Below are positions 33,528 through 44,700 of a DNA stretch of 64,000 nt, one piece after another. Position numbers and translations under genes: made by a program. Source of the DNA: Rhodamnia argentea (taxonomy: Eukaryota > Streptophyta > Magnoliopsida > Myrtales > Myrtaceae). Under the pieces are notes generated by a model that ran no database searches, was not told where the DNA came from, and worked only from the letters and a program-made list of their open reading frames with translations. The DNA lies in assembly GCF_020921035.1 (NCBI RefSeq), contig NC_063151.1:22698934-22762933 (forward strand). The letters are read 5' to 3'. Positions within the stretch are counted from its first letter, which is position 1. Every line of letters starts with the position of its first letter.

Positions 33528-34170
33528 GTCAAGGAAGTCATTGACAACGTCCTAAAAGTTATCAATGAGTTAAGACTTAGGAAGTTGATTGACAAATTCA
33601 TCGACAATGAACAATCGATACAAAAACGTAATTGTCGGGTAAATATGCTTATTGCCGCTATTTTAGGATTTTTATGATTTGTTGTGGATAAGTATTGCTA
33701 AATAACTTTATGGACAAATGCTGCATAGAGTAATTTCTCATAACCGTGGATAAGATTATGAAGTTATTTGTTTATTTGAATTCAAAAATTGTCGTTCCAC
33801 GTTAAACTCTTTTATAAAAGACCCCCAAATCAATCAAAAAGCTCAAAGTCGTCGTAAATTTTCTGTCTTTCATCCTTATTTTCATGTATTTCGTATCACT
33901 TACGACTATTGTGTCATTTCTTATCATTTGCTTTTCTATCCTAAATCAGCAATGAATCGTTCACAACCTTCGTCAATCCATGATACTTTAACAGTATTTC
34001 CCCCTTTTTTAGTGAAACGGGTTGGACTTTAATTATTGAAACCATTTTGAGATTTTTTTTTCAAATCGAAAAGTTCCCTCTTAATCGGAAAATTAAAACC
34101 CACCTGGCTCAATTTATTTTACGAAAAATGAGTGATTTGATAAATATTTTTCAAAAGATGATCGTTTATA
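33528..34170. repeat. Inserted piece of the replacement block, unit C
   Basis: It begins right after ACACTTCAGTC, where units A and B read on into TCAAATTTCAAAAC, and ends just before that sequence resumes. It matches 38262-38905 of unit D over its length, including sequence after ATGATAC that the main block of unit C lacks. It is therefore a copy taken from a D-like block rather than from its neighbour at 27061. Confidence 0.7.
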
Positions 34171-34325
34171 GTCTCGCAAATTTCAAAACTTTACAGTTGA
34201 GCCCTAGTAGTATTATTTTATTTATATAACAAAATCTAATACAATCTCCAAATGTTCATGGAGCGGTAGCATCTTGTGGTGTTGAGTCTCTTAACTCAAA
34301 AATTACAACTAGCAAGGAACTTCGA

Positions 34326-35087
34326 CAAAATTATCAACAAAAAAATATATATATCCTAAACCTATTGCACTTATGTCAATTCATTCCTAAGTCTTTCAAT
34401 CATATAAAGTTAGTTCTAAAACTTTTGAGGATTTGTCAATTCAGTCATAAATCGATTGTGCCAATTTAGTTCTAAAACTTTTGACGATTTGCCAATTTAG
34501 TATTTCTATCCAATTTTTGCCAGAAATTATTAACGTGGCGATCCGGTCAGCACTAACCATCTTACGTGGCATGACCAATGATGACGTACATAATTTTTTT
34601 TATTTTAAATATTTTATCTTCTTTTCTTTTCTCTTTTTCCTAGCCCTTGCCTCGTGGCCCATGAAGGCGTGTAGGCCCTCATCTGTGGGCGGGGGGGCCA
34701 CAACGCCCTCACCTAGACCAGAAGAGATTGCTATCCCTCGCCTGTGGCCAGCGAGGGTTGACCAATGGCCTCATCGGCCCAAGGTTAGACAATGAAAGAG
34801 AAAAAAATACAAAATTCAAAAAATCTAAAATAATTTAGTATAAAATTAAAAAATCGACAATGTTGGTGGTGCCATGTAAGATGGCCAATGCCGACTAGAC
34901 TGTCATGTTAGCGATTTCAGGCCAAAATTAGCCGGAATGACTAAATTGACAATTCGTCAAAAAGTTTTAGGACTAAATTGGCAAGTCGTCAAAACATTTA
35001 TAACTGAATTGATAAATGTTTTTGTTAAAGAATTGATAAATGTTCAAAAATGCAATTAACTTAGAACTTTTTTGGTAATTTTCCTAA
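34326..35087. mobile_element. Mutator-like non-autonomous element, unit C
   Basis: Flanked by GGAACTTCG on both sides (about 34317 and 35088). The left end is better preserved than in A and B (ACAAAATTATCAACAAAAA), mirroring the right end TTTTTTGGTAATTTTCC. Confidence 0.65.
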
Positions 35088-35096
35088 AGGAACTTC

Positions 35097-36330
35097 GTTT
35101 CTTTAGATGAAGGAATACAGGGAATCCTAAATCCAAATTTTTGTTTAAAGAATTTTATTATTTAATTAAACAAAGATTATATAGAGTTTTTTTTTTTGCT
35201 CGAAAAAGATTACATAGAGTTTATGAGTAAACTAATTTGCTTTTCAGATTGATAAGTACTTCAGAGATGTTTTATACTCAAAACTTTAATATGAAAGTTA
35301 GGACAACAAAAATTTGCAACAGAGTATCCTACGAGGTCACAAGACATGAAAGATGAATTATCACTTAGGTAGTATTTATTTCGGGAAAAATATCATTATG
35401 AAAAACATATATACTTTCCAGAAAATTATGTTTTGAGAAAATATTTTTCCCTTTTTCCAGATTAGGGAAATAATTTTCTTAATTTCAAACATGCCTATTT
35501 TCTTAACTAGTTCGTGGAAAAATTTTCACTTATACAAGCACTTCCTAATATATAGACGATGAGAAGGCCCCCTACGTGATTAATATCAGAATGAAACTCA
35601 GATTAGTGGTCTAAGAATGAGAATGTTAGTACTTGCTAGCATAAAGAAGAAATTCGTGCCGTTTCGCTTAAATCATGCGTCAATTTCATTGTTCATTAAT
35701 CACTAGAATTAACTCCCACGAATTTGGTGAATGAAAAAGGTGCAATCACGAGTATGTTTGACCTAAAAAAAAGTGTGGCGTTTGCCAGTTTTTTCTGGCA
35801 AGATTGCCAAATTATTGAAATTGAGACACCCCCAACGCGTTAATACATAGTGAAACGAAAGGATCTTATGCCATAACATATTAAATGTTGCACCCCGTCC
35901 TATCGACACATGGCGGAACGAACCTTAGTCTATGGTACTACACGGCACATTGCACAAAGGGACGGGCCTGGTGCATTCTCTAACTCTGTAGATGCCGGTC
36001 CTTTTTCTCCTAACAATTTCGCACATCTCTTATGCTAGGGCAGTGTAGATCTTATTAAGTCGAAGTAGCTTGTGGTCGCTAACTATGGATCTATCTATCT
36101 GTCTATAGATGTTATTCTCCTACTGTATGTATGTATGTATGTATGTATGTATTGTTGCTATATATGTGTTTATGTTAAAGAAAATTGGGGACTATATTTG
36201 ACTTCAAAAACTAAAAATGAGGACAACACATTGGTGGCTATCATGTCACGATTCAATCTTAAGAGAACAACTATATGTCACAAAAATACCAAAAACGAAA
36301 GCCACGTGGAATGTGTCATTGCGAAAATAT
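35097..36330. other. Non-coding spacer with microsatellite, unit C
   Basis: No gene. A micro-insertion T(11)GCTCGAA at about 35187-35204 lies between AAAGATTATATAGAG and AAAGATTACATAGAG. The microsatellite (TATG)n is at 36123-36152. Confidence 0.55.
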
Positions 36331-39060
36331 ATGTATCTTGCTCTAGTTGGTTTCAAGGTCATCGGTATATAGATGTCAACACTAGTTAAAGCTAGGTCAA
36401 ATTACGGCCTAACTGGATTTAAATACCAAGATACTAGGCTTCAGCTAGGAAGAGCCCCAAAGGAAGGTAGTTAAATTAAGGGATGATGATATCGCGAATA
36501 TCTTAAATTTCGTTGGTTTTTAAAATCGAGCACCCAAATTTTATTTTCTTTCAATCACATGCCTCGATGTATCAAATCATCCTCAATGTGGTGGTTATGT
36601 TAATTCGACGGACGGAAATCACTGACTTGGCACTAACGTGCAGTTAGGTAACCGTTTAGAATGATGACGCGGCGTGCTTGCAAAGCCAAAACTGTCCAAA
36701 GATGCAAATTAGGTTGCCAAGTAAGACTAAAAATAATTAATATTTTTTTCTTTATTTTCTTTTTCCCTTCTTTCGTCTTCCTTCTCTGTCCAGACATGGC
36801 CCTCTCCTCTCCTTCTTTGTGTAGCCACAGCCGTCGCGTCGCAACCCCGTCATCGACGACGACCTCCGGCACACTCATGTTTGGTGCCATCTCCATCGGA
36901 TCGGCAACTCATGCGGTACCCATCACCCCACGCAATGGCAACGCATTAATTGATTACTTCTTGTCTCTATGAACTTCAACCGACAATCTACATTTTTATG
37001 GGGCGCCACTCTGATCTATGACGCAGCTGCCTTGGACTCGAGGCACGATCTCAATCTAAGGCGATCCACCTCCTAATCAAAGCGTGCAACCTCAAATATG
37101 AGAACGTGCATCTCTAATTGGGGGCACTATGGAATTCGGGTGCATGTTGGTGACCTTTTGGGGTCGGTGGCTGTGGCAATAGCAGCTAATCGTGTTGTAT
37201 CCAATTCGAAAGTTTAAACTTATAGATAGAAGGAAACCACTTGTATATATGAAGCACATAATTCCCGCAAAGAGACAATATCAGATATTTCTTACGTGCA
37301 AGCCGAATTGGGAATGGAATGTGGGGTGTATCACACATGTTTCTATAAGTTTAATCTTGAACCATAAGACTTAACCAATATAATATTTGACAAGCTTATC
37401 ATGAATGTCATAGCAATAAGATTGACACGTAAAAGCCCATCGATGGCATGCTGGTGAGCTCATCGATTTTCGATTTCTAATAAGCAGAATTTAAGTGAAA
37501 TACATGGCACGGGGCCAGAAACATGCGCATGAGCGACATATTGAGTTCCCTTAGCCAAACAGTAACTCTAAAAAAAAACAAATCGATCGTAGTTACGAAT
37601 CATTCCTAGAGTAGCGGGCAAGTCATGAAAAAGTTAAGAATTATTGGGGGAGAAATTCAGAACGTGTAACAGAAATCAAGACATTCACGAGCAAGCAAGA
37701 CATGAAAAACCCACGAAGAGCACATCAGACGTTGAAGATGAGAAGATCATTCCTAAAAATAAATTTAAATTAGATTTTGGCTAAAATTTGGATTTGAAAT
37801 GCGAGCTCGATTATGTTTCCTCGTTCAAACTCTTGTCTTATATTTTAAAACCTTTCTAGTCATAGGTTGTAAGCTTTTTTAATCTTCTTCTTCATTGGTC
37901 TCCATTTACATTTCATGTTTATTTCAGTGTTCGAGCAAGCATGATATCTAATAATCTAAGTCATCCGATATAATTTAATATAATTTTCATGCAATTTCAT
38001 CGTTGTTTTCAATTGCATTTCTGCTTACCATTTAGTAATTTGAGTTTTGCAAAGTCCTTGAGACTTCGAGGCATATTAAGAATCTTTTTCGTTTGACAAA
38101 TTGGATACTTTAATTGGTTACCAATCGTCATCGGTTGTGTTAACACCCAAAAAGACCAGCTTTTGTCTATTATAGACTGCTATCAGACTTAATAGACGAG
38201 AATAGTGTTTGGTCAACAATGAACAGAATAATCAACGGTTGGAAGGGAATCAACAACTAGCCAAGGAAGTCATTGACAATGTCCTAAAAGTTATCGATGA
38301 GTCAAGACTTAGGAAGTTGATTGACATATTCATCGACAACGAGCAATCGATACAAAAACGTAATTCTCGGGTAAATATGCTTATTGCCGCTATTTTAGGA
38401 TTTTTATGATTTGTTGTGGATAAGTGTTGCTAAATAACTTTATGGACAAATGTTGCATAGAGTAATTTCTTGTAACCGTGGATAAGATTATGAAGTTATT
38501 TGTTTATTTGAATTCAAAAATTGTCGTTTCACGTTAAACTCTTTTATAAAAGACCCCCAATCAATCAAAAAACTCAAAGTCATCATAAATTTTCTATCTT
38601 TCATCTTTATTTTCATGTAGTTCGTATCACTTACGACTATTGTGTCATTTCTTATCATTTGCTTTTCTATCCTAAATCAGCAATGAATCGTTCACAACCT
38701 TCGTCAATCCATGATACTTTAAAAGTATTTCCCCCTTTTTAGTGAAACAGGTTGGACTTTAATTATTGAAACCATTTTGAGATTTTTTTTCAAATCGAAA
38801 AGTTCGGTCTTGATCGGAAAATTAAAACTCACCTGGCTCAATTTATTTCACAAAAAATAAGTGATTTGATAAATATTTTTTAAAAGATTATTGTTTATAT
38901 CGCTTATTACAAAATGTATGAACAATTAATATTTTCATCTCTACGCAAATGTTTAGACAATTTGTTATCGATGATAAAAAAAAATTATTGACTAATTATT
39001 TCAAACAATACATGTTATCATTTTTAGAAAAATAATTTTTAAATTACTCATTTTCTATAA
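36331..39060. repeat. Tandem array unit D, partial
   Basis: Anchor at 36331, then the same replacement block as unit C (36657-38905). The last 150 bp (about 38910-39060) is a diverged version of the unit segment seen at about 12330-12470 (TTTTCAT...GCAAATGTTTAGACA, TTTTTAGAAAAATAATTTT). The array ends here and single-copy gene space begins. A frame of 103 codons at 36661-36972 with MFGAISIG has no recognised family. Confidence 0.7.
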
Positions 39061-39205
39061 AAACAAACTGAGGCGGTTCCTTTTTTCCACAAAGCAAAAC
39101 GACTTCGTATTGCAAACCTACGAAAACGCAGCGTTTGGGTCGTACCTCCCCTGAGATGACTCCGTCCTCTCGCTTCCCACCAAACCCGAGCGCAAGAGAG
39201 AGAAA

Positions 39206-40399
39206 ATGGAGGGAAGGCTCTCTGCATCTCTCGGCCTCCCATGTCCGAACCCCAACCGCCACCAGATTCCATCCGAGTTCACCAGCCTCTTCACTCACTT
39301 CAACTCCCTCGTTGCGCCTCCTCCCTCGAGACCCCTCGAGACCGCCGTACATTCCGCCGCCGGCTTCAATTTCTCCTCCACAACCCTTTCCCTCGACAAC
39401 CCTAATCCCCTCGCTAATTTCTCGAAATGGATCAAACCCACCTCAAGAAACAGCCCCAAAGTGCAGTCCCTCATGAAGAACCTCTCCGTCCTCGAGCGAG
39501 CCCTGATCGGCGCCGGGGGAGGCGGGATCGCGGGCGCGTTCACCTACGTGTGCTTGCACCCGCTCGACACCATCAAGACCAAGCTCCAGACGAAGGGCGC
39601 CTCCGAGCTGTACAAGAGCACGTTCGACGCGATCGTTAAGACGTTCCAATCGAGAGGTATCCTGGGGTTTTACAGTGGGGTCTCTGCTGTCATCGTCGGG
39701 TCTACTGCTTCTTCCGCTGTTTATTTTGGTACTTGTGAGTTCGGGAAGTCGGTTCTGTCGAGAATAGAGGATTATCCTGCCGTGCTTATCCCGCCGACTG
39801 CTGGTGCAATGGGGAATATCGTGTCTTCTGCTATAATGGTGCCCAAAGAATTGATTACGCAGAGGATGCAAGCGGGCGCGAAGGGACGATCGTGGGAGGT
39901 ACTGCTGAGGATTTTGGAGAAGGACGGTGTGTTGGGGCTTTATGCTGGGTATTCCGCTACGTTGTTGAGGAATTTGCCTGCGGGCGTTCTGAGTTACTCT
40001 TCGTTCGAATACTTGAAAGCTGCGGTTTTGAGTAAGACCAAGCAGGCCAATTTGGAGCCTTTACAGAGCGTTTGTTGCGGGGCGCTTGCCGGGGCCATAT
40101 CGGCCTCATTGACCACGCCTTTGGATGTGGTTAAGACGAGGTTGATGACTCAGGTTCACGCTGAAGCCAAGAATAAGGTTGCAGCGGTGATGTACGGCGG
40201 GGTTACCACAATGGTAAAGCAGATTTTGAAGGAGGAAGGGCTGGTTGGGTTCACCCGCGGGATGGGGCCGCGTGTCGTCCACAGCGCGTGCTTTTCTGCA
40301 ATCGGTTACTTTGCATTCGAGACGGCTCGGCTAACAATTTTGCATCAGTACCTCAAGCACAAGGAGTCCCTGGAGTTGGAAGCTGTGGTTCCTCCGTAG
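39206..40399 (+). CDS. MFL1: Mitoferrin-like mitochondrial carrier family protein, plastid-targeted
   Basis: 397 residues, intronless. Residues 1 to about 95 are a Ser/Pro-rich presequence (MEGRLSASLGLPCPNPN) of plastid-transit type, ending near KWIKPTSRNSP. Three mitochondrial-carrier repeats follow, each with two membrane helices and the signature Px[DE]xx[KR]x[KRQ]: PLDTIKTK (about 118), PKELITQR (about 212) and PLDVVKTR (about 304). The sequence is recognisably the orthologue of Arabidopsis MFL1 (At5g42130), which sits in the plastid envelope and affects chloroplast iron; carriers of this branch are also close to S-adenosylmethionine carriers, so the substrate is inferred from the family. 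Frames on the other strand are shadows. The start is chosen because MEGRLS.. matches the conserved N-terminus. Confidence 0.92.
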   Translation: MEGRLSASLGLPCPNPNRHQIPSEFTSLFTHFNSLVAPPPSRPLETAVHSAAGFNFSSTTLSLDNPNPLANFSKWIKPTSRNSPKVQSLMKNLSVLERALIGAGGGGIAGAFTYVCLHPLDTIKTKLQTKGASELYKSTFDAIVKTFQSRGILGFYSGVSAVIVGSTASSAVYFGTCEFGKSVLSRIEDYPAVLIPPTAGAMGNIVSSAIMVPKELITQRMQAGAKGRSWEVLLRILEKDGVLGLYAGYSATLLRNLPAGVLSYSSFEYLKAAVLSKTKQANLEPLQSVCCGALAGAISASLTTPLDVVKTRLMTQVHAEAKNKVAAVMYGGVTTMVKQILKEEGLVGFTRGMGPRVVHSACFSAIGYFAFETARLTILHQYLKHKESLELEAVVPP

Positions 40400-41922
40400 A
40401 TTTGCTTGTTTTCACAAGTCAGATTTAGTCTGCAAATTTTTCCCCGGGAACACAAGTACAACAAAAGTTCAATTTAAAAATGCCAGGGCTTCTCCACTTG
40501 CTGCGAGGGGCGAGCTCTTGAGCGAATGCACTGAGAATTCGTTCGCGGCTCACGCCGCTGTCAAATGGTAGAATAAAAGGTTCTGGAGTTGTATGTCTTC
40601 CTAATTTCCTGTAAGTTAGTGTATTCAATTCTAGCTGGTTGTGACCATCTCCAATCTTTTTTTGAGTATCTGATCTCTGACCATTCCAATGTCTTTCTAG
40701 CTGTTATCTATGTTGTGGATGATCAACTAAGAACTCCATGAAAGCTACCATTCTGTTGTTCTTAAGCCACCCGGTGACCCGCTTATTCAGGGCTTCTCGC
40801 CGCCATGTTGTTGGACTTCCTCTTTCTTCCTGTTGGCCCCCAGTCTGAACATAGACGAAATGCTGCTAAAGGGGCAGTAGAGTACTGCCAACAATCTAAA
40901 CAAAGAGATAATGTTGTCGAAGACTTGCAAAGCTCTTGCTTACCCTTCCCTACCTCGCCTGTTCTCAAACTAATAAGCGGTCTCACAAATTTATCCAATT
41001 CACTATGGTTATGGAATTTTGACCTAATTTAGATCGAAGATATCTCTCTCGATCGCGATATTTTCTTGCGTTGAAAAGCATTCGACTTCTAGCTTCATAG
41101 TTCGCTTTTGGGCCTATCTCGGGTCATATTTAACTATTGGAAATGGGTCTCGAATGAAACGATTCTATTTGCGGTCGCTCCGATGTCCGACACAGTACAT
41201 AAATTGGAGCCACCACAATCAGCAACATAAGGCAGCTTGGAGTATATCATCTATGTAGAAGCCAAATACAATGTCCATGAAACGGAATCCATTACATACA
41301 GAAAAGCAACTGAGGAGGTTCATTATCATGTGAAGTAGTGGCGCACGTACTTATAAAGTATGTAGGCGGTAGGACTATTTAGTCGGATATGATAAAGATC
41401 GGATTGAATAGGATTTCTTATGTCCAGCACTCTATTTGATAAATGGGTGGGAGTGATAATGAAGCAAATTTAAGGTGAATCAAATTCTGGGTGTATGTAG
41501 TTGTATACGTACTTGGGAAATTTGAGGTAATTCCACTCAATCTTGTAGAAAAATTTCATCCAGACCCTTTGTTCGTACCTATGAAAATGAAATTCAGCAA
41601 TTGAGTTAGAAACATATCTCCATCGATCAAGATCACGAACTGTGAGATTTCTGAGTTAGAAACATATCTCCATCGATCAAGATCACGAACTGTGAGATTT
41701 CCTATCTCTCTGTGCTCTCTAGAATAGGCGAGGGAAAGGAAATGGGATCAATCTCGAAGACTGTTTTTCTCGTTATTCTGTTTCAATTTCCCGCTCGATT
41801 CTTGCTCGTCTTCTCTCCTCTCTCTGCTTTTGTTCACGTTTTCCTTCGCTAAAACCCATCGCAGATCCAATCTTTATACATCGTTCCGCTTCTGCGTATT
41901 TCCCCTGTTTGCTGTACAAGCG
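40400..41922. other. Intergenic region between carrier and lectin kinase
   Basis: No gene is recognised; frames of 67-75 codons at 40425-41032 are not convincing. A perfect 50-bp direct repeat lies at 41602-41701, in the promoter or leader of the kinase gene. Confidence 0.6.
41602..41701 (+). repeat. Perfect 50-bp tandem duplication
   Basis: The 50 bases at 41602-41651 (starting TGAGTTAGAAACATATCTCC) repeat without change at 41652-41701, about 220 bp before the kinase start codon. It is short, recent and possibly polymorphic. Confidence 0.9.
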
Positions 41923-44022
41923 ATGCCTTCTTGTTTTGCCCAACCCATCTCTTTCTATCTCTTCTTCCTCGTCCTCCTCCTCTTTGCGCCGCCGCCCTCG
42001 GTTTCCAACATATCCCTGAGCGTCCACAACGTCACTCTCTATGGCGAAGCTTCCTTCGGCGACCATTCCATAATCCTCACGCAAAACCTCAGTCACTGCG
42101 CTCCTTTTTCCTCTCGCTCTCACTCTCCTGCTTCCAGCGGCATCAGCAGGGCGTTCTACGCGTACCCGGTTCGCTTTCTTGATCCTTCGTCCAACTCTTC
42201 CGCATCTTTCTTCTGCCGCTTCTCGTTCGCCATCCTCCGCAACCCCTCGTGCCCTTTCGGCGATGGCCTGGCGTTCTTGATCACGTCCGACACCGATTCT
42301 TTCAGCCCTGTGGATGGGTACTTGGGCCTCCCCGCGCCGGCATTCGGATCCCACGAATCGTCCTTCGTTGCTGTTGAGATGGACACGAGCTTCGACCCTT
42401 CGTTCGGGGACATCAATGGGAACCACATCGGCATTGACGTGAATTCGGTGTATTCCCAGGCTTCGGTCGACGCGGTCTCGAGAGGGGTCGATCTGAGAAG
42501 CGGGAAGCAGATCACTACCTGGATCGAGTACAGGAACGCGGTCAAACTGATCCGCGTTTGGATCAGTTATTCCCACATCAGGCCGGCGAGTCCTGCACTG
42601 GTCGCACAGATTGATCTATCCAAGCACTTCAAGGAGTCTATGCACGTTGGGTTCTCTGCTTCGAATGGCAAGGGTTCCGCAGTTCATATTGTTAGTCACT
42701 GGAGGTTCAGGACTTTCGGGCTTTTGCCGGCTTCGATTTCGGATAATGACAATGTCCGCGAAGGGGAGTGTTCAACGTGCTTGACCGAAGATTCAATCAT
42801 TGATATGGACGGTTCTGAGTCTGATCGCCAGGACGCGGGAACAAACACGAGGGACATGGCTCTCGGACTCGGAGGTTTAGCAGCTTTCCTAGTTTCCTTG
42901 ATCTTGATTTTGAGTGTGGCTAGTTATTATCTGATAAAGAACTCAGGTCAGAGAAAAATGAGAACCGAAGCAGCCCCAAGATTCCAATTGAACAAGGTCC
43001 CAACCAGACTCTCACTTGCCGAAATCAGAGCAGCCACAATGGGATTCAGCAAGAGCAAGATCATTGGCGAGGGCGCGTCGGCCACCGTCTACCAGGGGTG
43101 TCTGCCATCCGGCGGGGCTGTGGCTGTCAAGAGGTTCGACCGCGAGAATCGGGTCATGAATTGCCGGTGCCCGTTCACGACCGAGTTTGCGACCATGGTT
43201 GGTTGCTTGCGGCACAAGAATCTAGTCCAGCTTCAGGGTTGGTGCTGTGAGGGGAATGAACTGCTCCTGATATATGAATACATGCCCAATGGGAGCTTAG
43301 ACACGTTCCTTCACAAGAGCTCAAAGTCAGCGAAGTTCCTCTCCTGGGAACAGCGGAACAAAGTTGTCCTTGGAGTCGCCTCGGCCCTTGCCTATCTACA
43401 CGAAGAGTGCGAGAGGCAGATCATTCACAGAGATGTGAAGAGCTGCAACATTATGCTTGATTCGGAGTTCAACGCCAAATTGGGGGATTTCGGCTTGGCG
43501 GAGGTGTACGAGCACAGCTGCAGGACCCGTGCGGTGACGATACCAGCAGGGACAATGGGGTACTTGGCGCCCGAGTACGTGTACTACGGCGTGCCCACGA
43601 CGAAATCCGACGTGTACAGCTTTGGGGTGGTGGTCCTGGAGGTCGCCACGGGGCGGCTGCCGGTGGACCGAGGTGGGGTCATCCTGGTCGACTGGGTGTG
43701 GGCCCTGTGGGAGAAGGGAAAACTGATCTCCTCCGTTGACCGGAGGCTGAGAGGGCAGTTCAACGAGGCCGAGATGGCGAGGATGCTGAGGGTGGGGCTC
43801 TGCTGCGTGCAGGCTGACCCCGAGAAGAGGCCTACCATGAAGGAGGCGGCTAGGATTCTGAAGGGGGAAGATCCCGTGCCACGCTTGCCACCTCGGAAGC
43901 CGACGGTCAGCATCCGGTCGGTCCTGCCGGAGCAGTCCAAGGAAATACTGACAAACGGAGGGGATCAGAGCCCCGGGTTCGACGACTTGCCGTATATGAC
44001 TCCTAAAAGCCATTTTGGTTAA
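41923..44022 (+). CDS. L-type lectin-domain receptor-like kinase
   Basis: 699 residues from the ATG at 41923, single exon. I prefer this start over the in-frame ATG at 41830 because it places the hydrophobic signal peptide (FYLFFLVLLLFAPPP) at the N-terminus. Domains: legume-lectin domain, about 28-265 (VAVEMDTSFDPSFGDINGNH carries the metal- and sugar-site Asp and Asn pattern); a short Cys-containing linker; one membrane helix, about 312-337; and a Ser/Thr kinase, about 375-655. The kinase has GEGASATVYQG, VAVKR, HRDVKSCN, DFGLAE and APEYV, so all catalytic residues are present and it is an RD kinase. It is a plasma-membrane receptor; relatives sense wall or extracellular-nucleotide signals in defence. 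The exact LecRK clade (VII, VIII or S type) is not settled, so no symbol is given. Confidence 0.92.
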   Translation: MPSCFAQPISFYLFFLVLLLFAPPPSVSNISLSVHNVTLYGEASFGDHSIILTQNLSHCAPFSSRSHSPASSGISRAFYAYPVRFLDPSSNSSASFFCRFSFAILRNPSCPFGDGLAFLITSDTDSFSPVDGYLGLPAPAFGSHESSFVAVEMDTSFDPSFGDINGNHIGIDVNSVYSQASVDAVSRGVDLRSGKQITTWIEYRNAVKLIRVWISYSHIRPASPALVAQIDLSKHFKESMHVGFSASNGKGSAVHIVSHWRFRTFGLLPASISDNDNVREGECSTCLTEDSIIDMDGSESDRQDAGTNTRDMALGLGGLAAFLVSLILILSVASYYLIKNSGQRKMRTEAAPRFQLNKVPTRLSLAEIRAATMGFSKSKIIGEGASATVYQGCLPSGGAVAVKRFDRENRVMNCRCPFTTEFATMVGCLRHKNLVQLQGWCCEGNELLLIYEYMPNGSLDTFLHKSSKSAKFLSWEQRNKVVLGVASALAYLHEECERQIIHRDVKSCNIMLDSEFNAKLGDFGLAEVYEHSCRTRAVTIPAGTMGYLAPEYVYYGVPTTKSDVYSFGVVVLEVATGRLPVDRGGVILVDWVWALWEKGKLISSVDRRLRGQFNEAEMARMLRVGLCCVQADPEKRPTMKEAARILKGEDPVPRLPPRKPTVSIRSVLPEQSKEILTNGGDQSPGFDDLPYMTPKSHFG

Positions 44023-44435
44023 GTTCTTTTGCTTTGTGTCCTCTGTAACTTCCTCAAGAGAGAGAGAGAGAGAAGCAGATTGGAATGTAATACACTCGTT
44101 TCACTTTTTCATCACAAGAGCAGCAATGGACTTTCAGGAACATTACTTTGAGACGGACAGACATTGTAAGAGTTTGGCCCCTGTGGAATTGGTAAAAAAA
44201 AAGCCCAGAAACTGAAATTGAGTTAATGATCTGCAGCAATCTTCACATTACTTGGATTGTGAAGACAGACCGAGAGATTTGGATCAGTTTTCTCCATGTT
44301 TTTTCACCCTTAACGTAGGCCGGGAATACCTAATAATTCTCAATTAACTTGGCATATGTACACATTGCTTTTTACCATGCAATTATGCCTACACAACATA
44401 GGCTCCAGTCACCACATATGGAGTGAGGGCGATTC

Positions 44436-44700
44436 ATGATAAATGTGTAAGCTGCGATCATTAACCTTAAGCGGCAACTCAAAGATTATCGAGTTTAGAT
44501 ATGCGAATCGCAATAATAAAGCAGAGAAATTTACAAATCTTGTTTCGGATCCATCATTCTTGACGTGAAATTGCCACGAATCAATGCTCGCTCAAGTGCT
44601 TCTTCTCTATAACCCCGCTTTAGACATTGACTTCAATGAGACGCCCCTCATGTGTTTGTTTTGCGGCGATTCTTTATGCGTGCTATAAGATCTAGAATTG
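44436..44700 (+). repeat. Dispersed repeat, copy 1
   Basis: About 265 bp starting near GTAAGCTGCGATCATTAACC and including ACAAATCTTGTTTCGGAT. It matches 53590-53855 in the same orientation at roughly 75-80% by eye. It could be the remnant of a retroelement; the family is not certain. Confidence 0.6.

Larger units (their letters stand above)
26732..36330. repeat. Tandem array unit C (about 9.6 kb), rearranged
   Basis: It starts and ends with the shared anchor. Unlike A and B it has no PR-10 gene: from about 27061 to 29165 it carries an unrelated block, then rejoins the unit inside foldback element 1. A second, smaller piece of the same block lies at 33528-34170. Confidence 0.8.

Noticed and set aside
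36661-36972. 103-codon frame with MFGAISIGSATHAVPIT in unit D
   Set aside because: The equivalent frame in unit C is broken and no family is recognised. It begins with Lys/Phe-rich AT-biased sequence, so a real gene cannot be supported.
39044-39871. Minus-strand frames over the mitoferrin-like gene (and at 41773-42576, 43396-44013, 55183-55932)
   Set aside because: They are shadows of well-supported plus-strand genes caused by GC-rich codon use.
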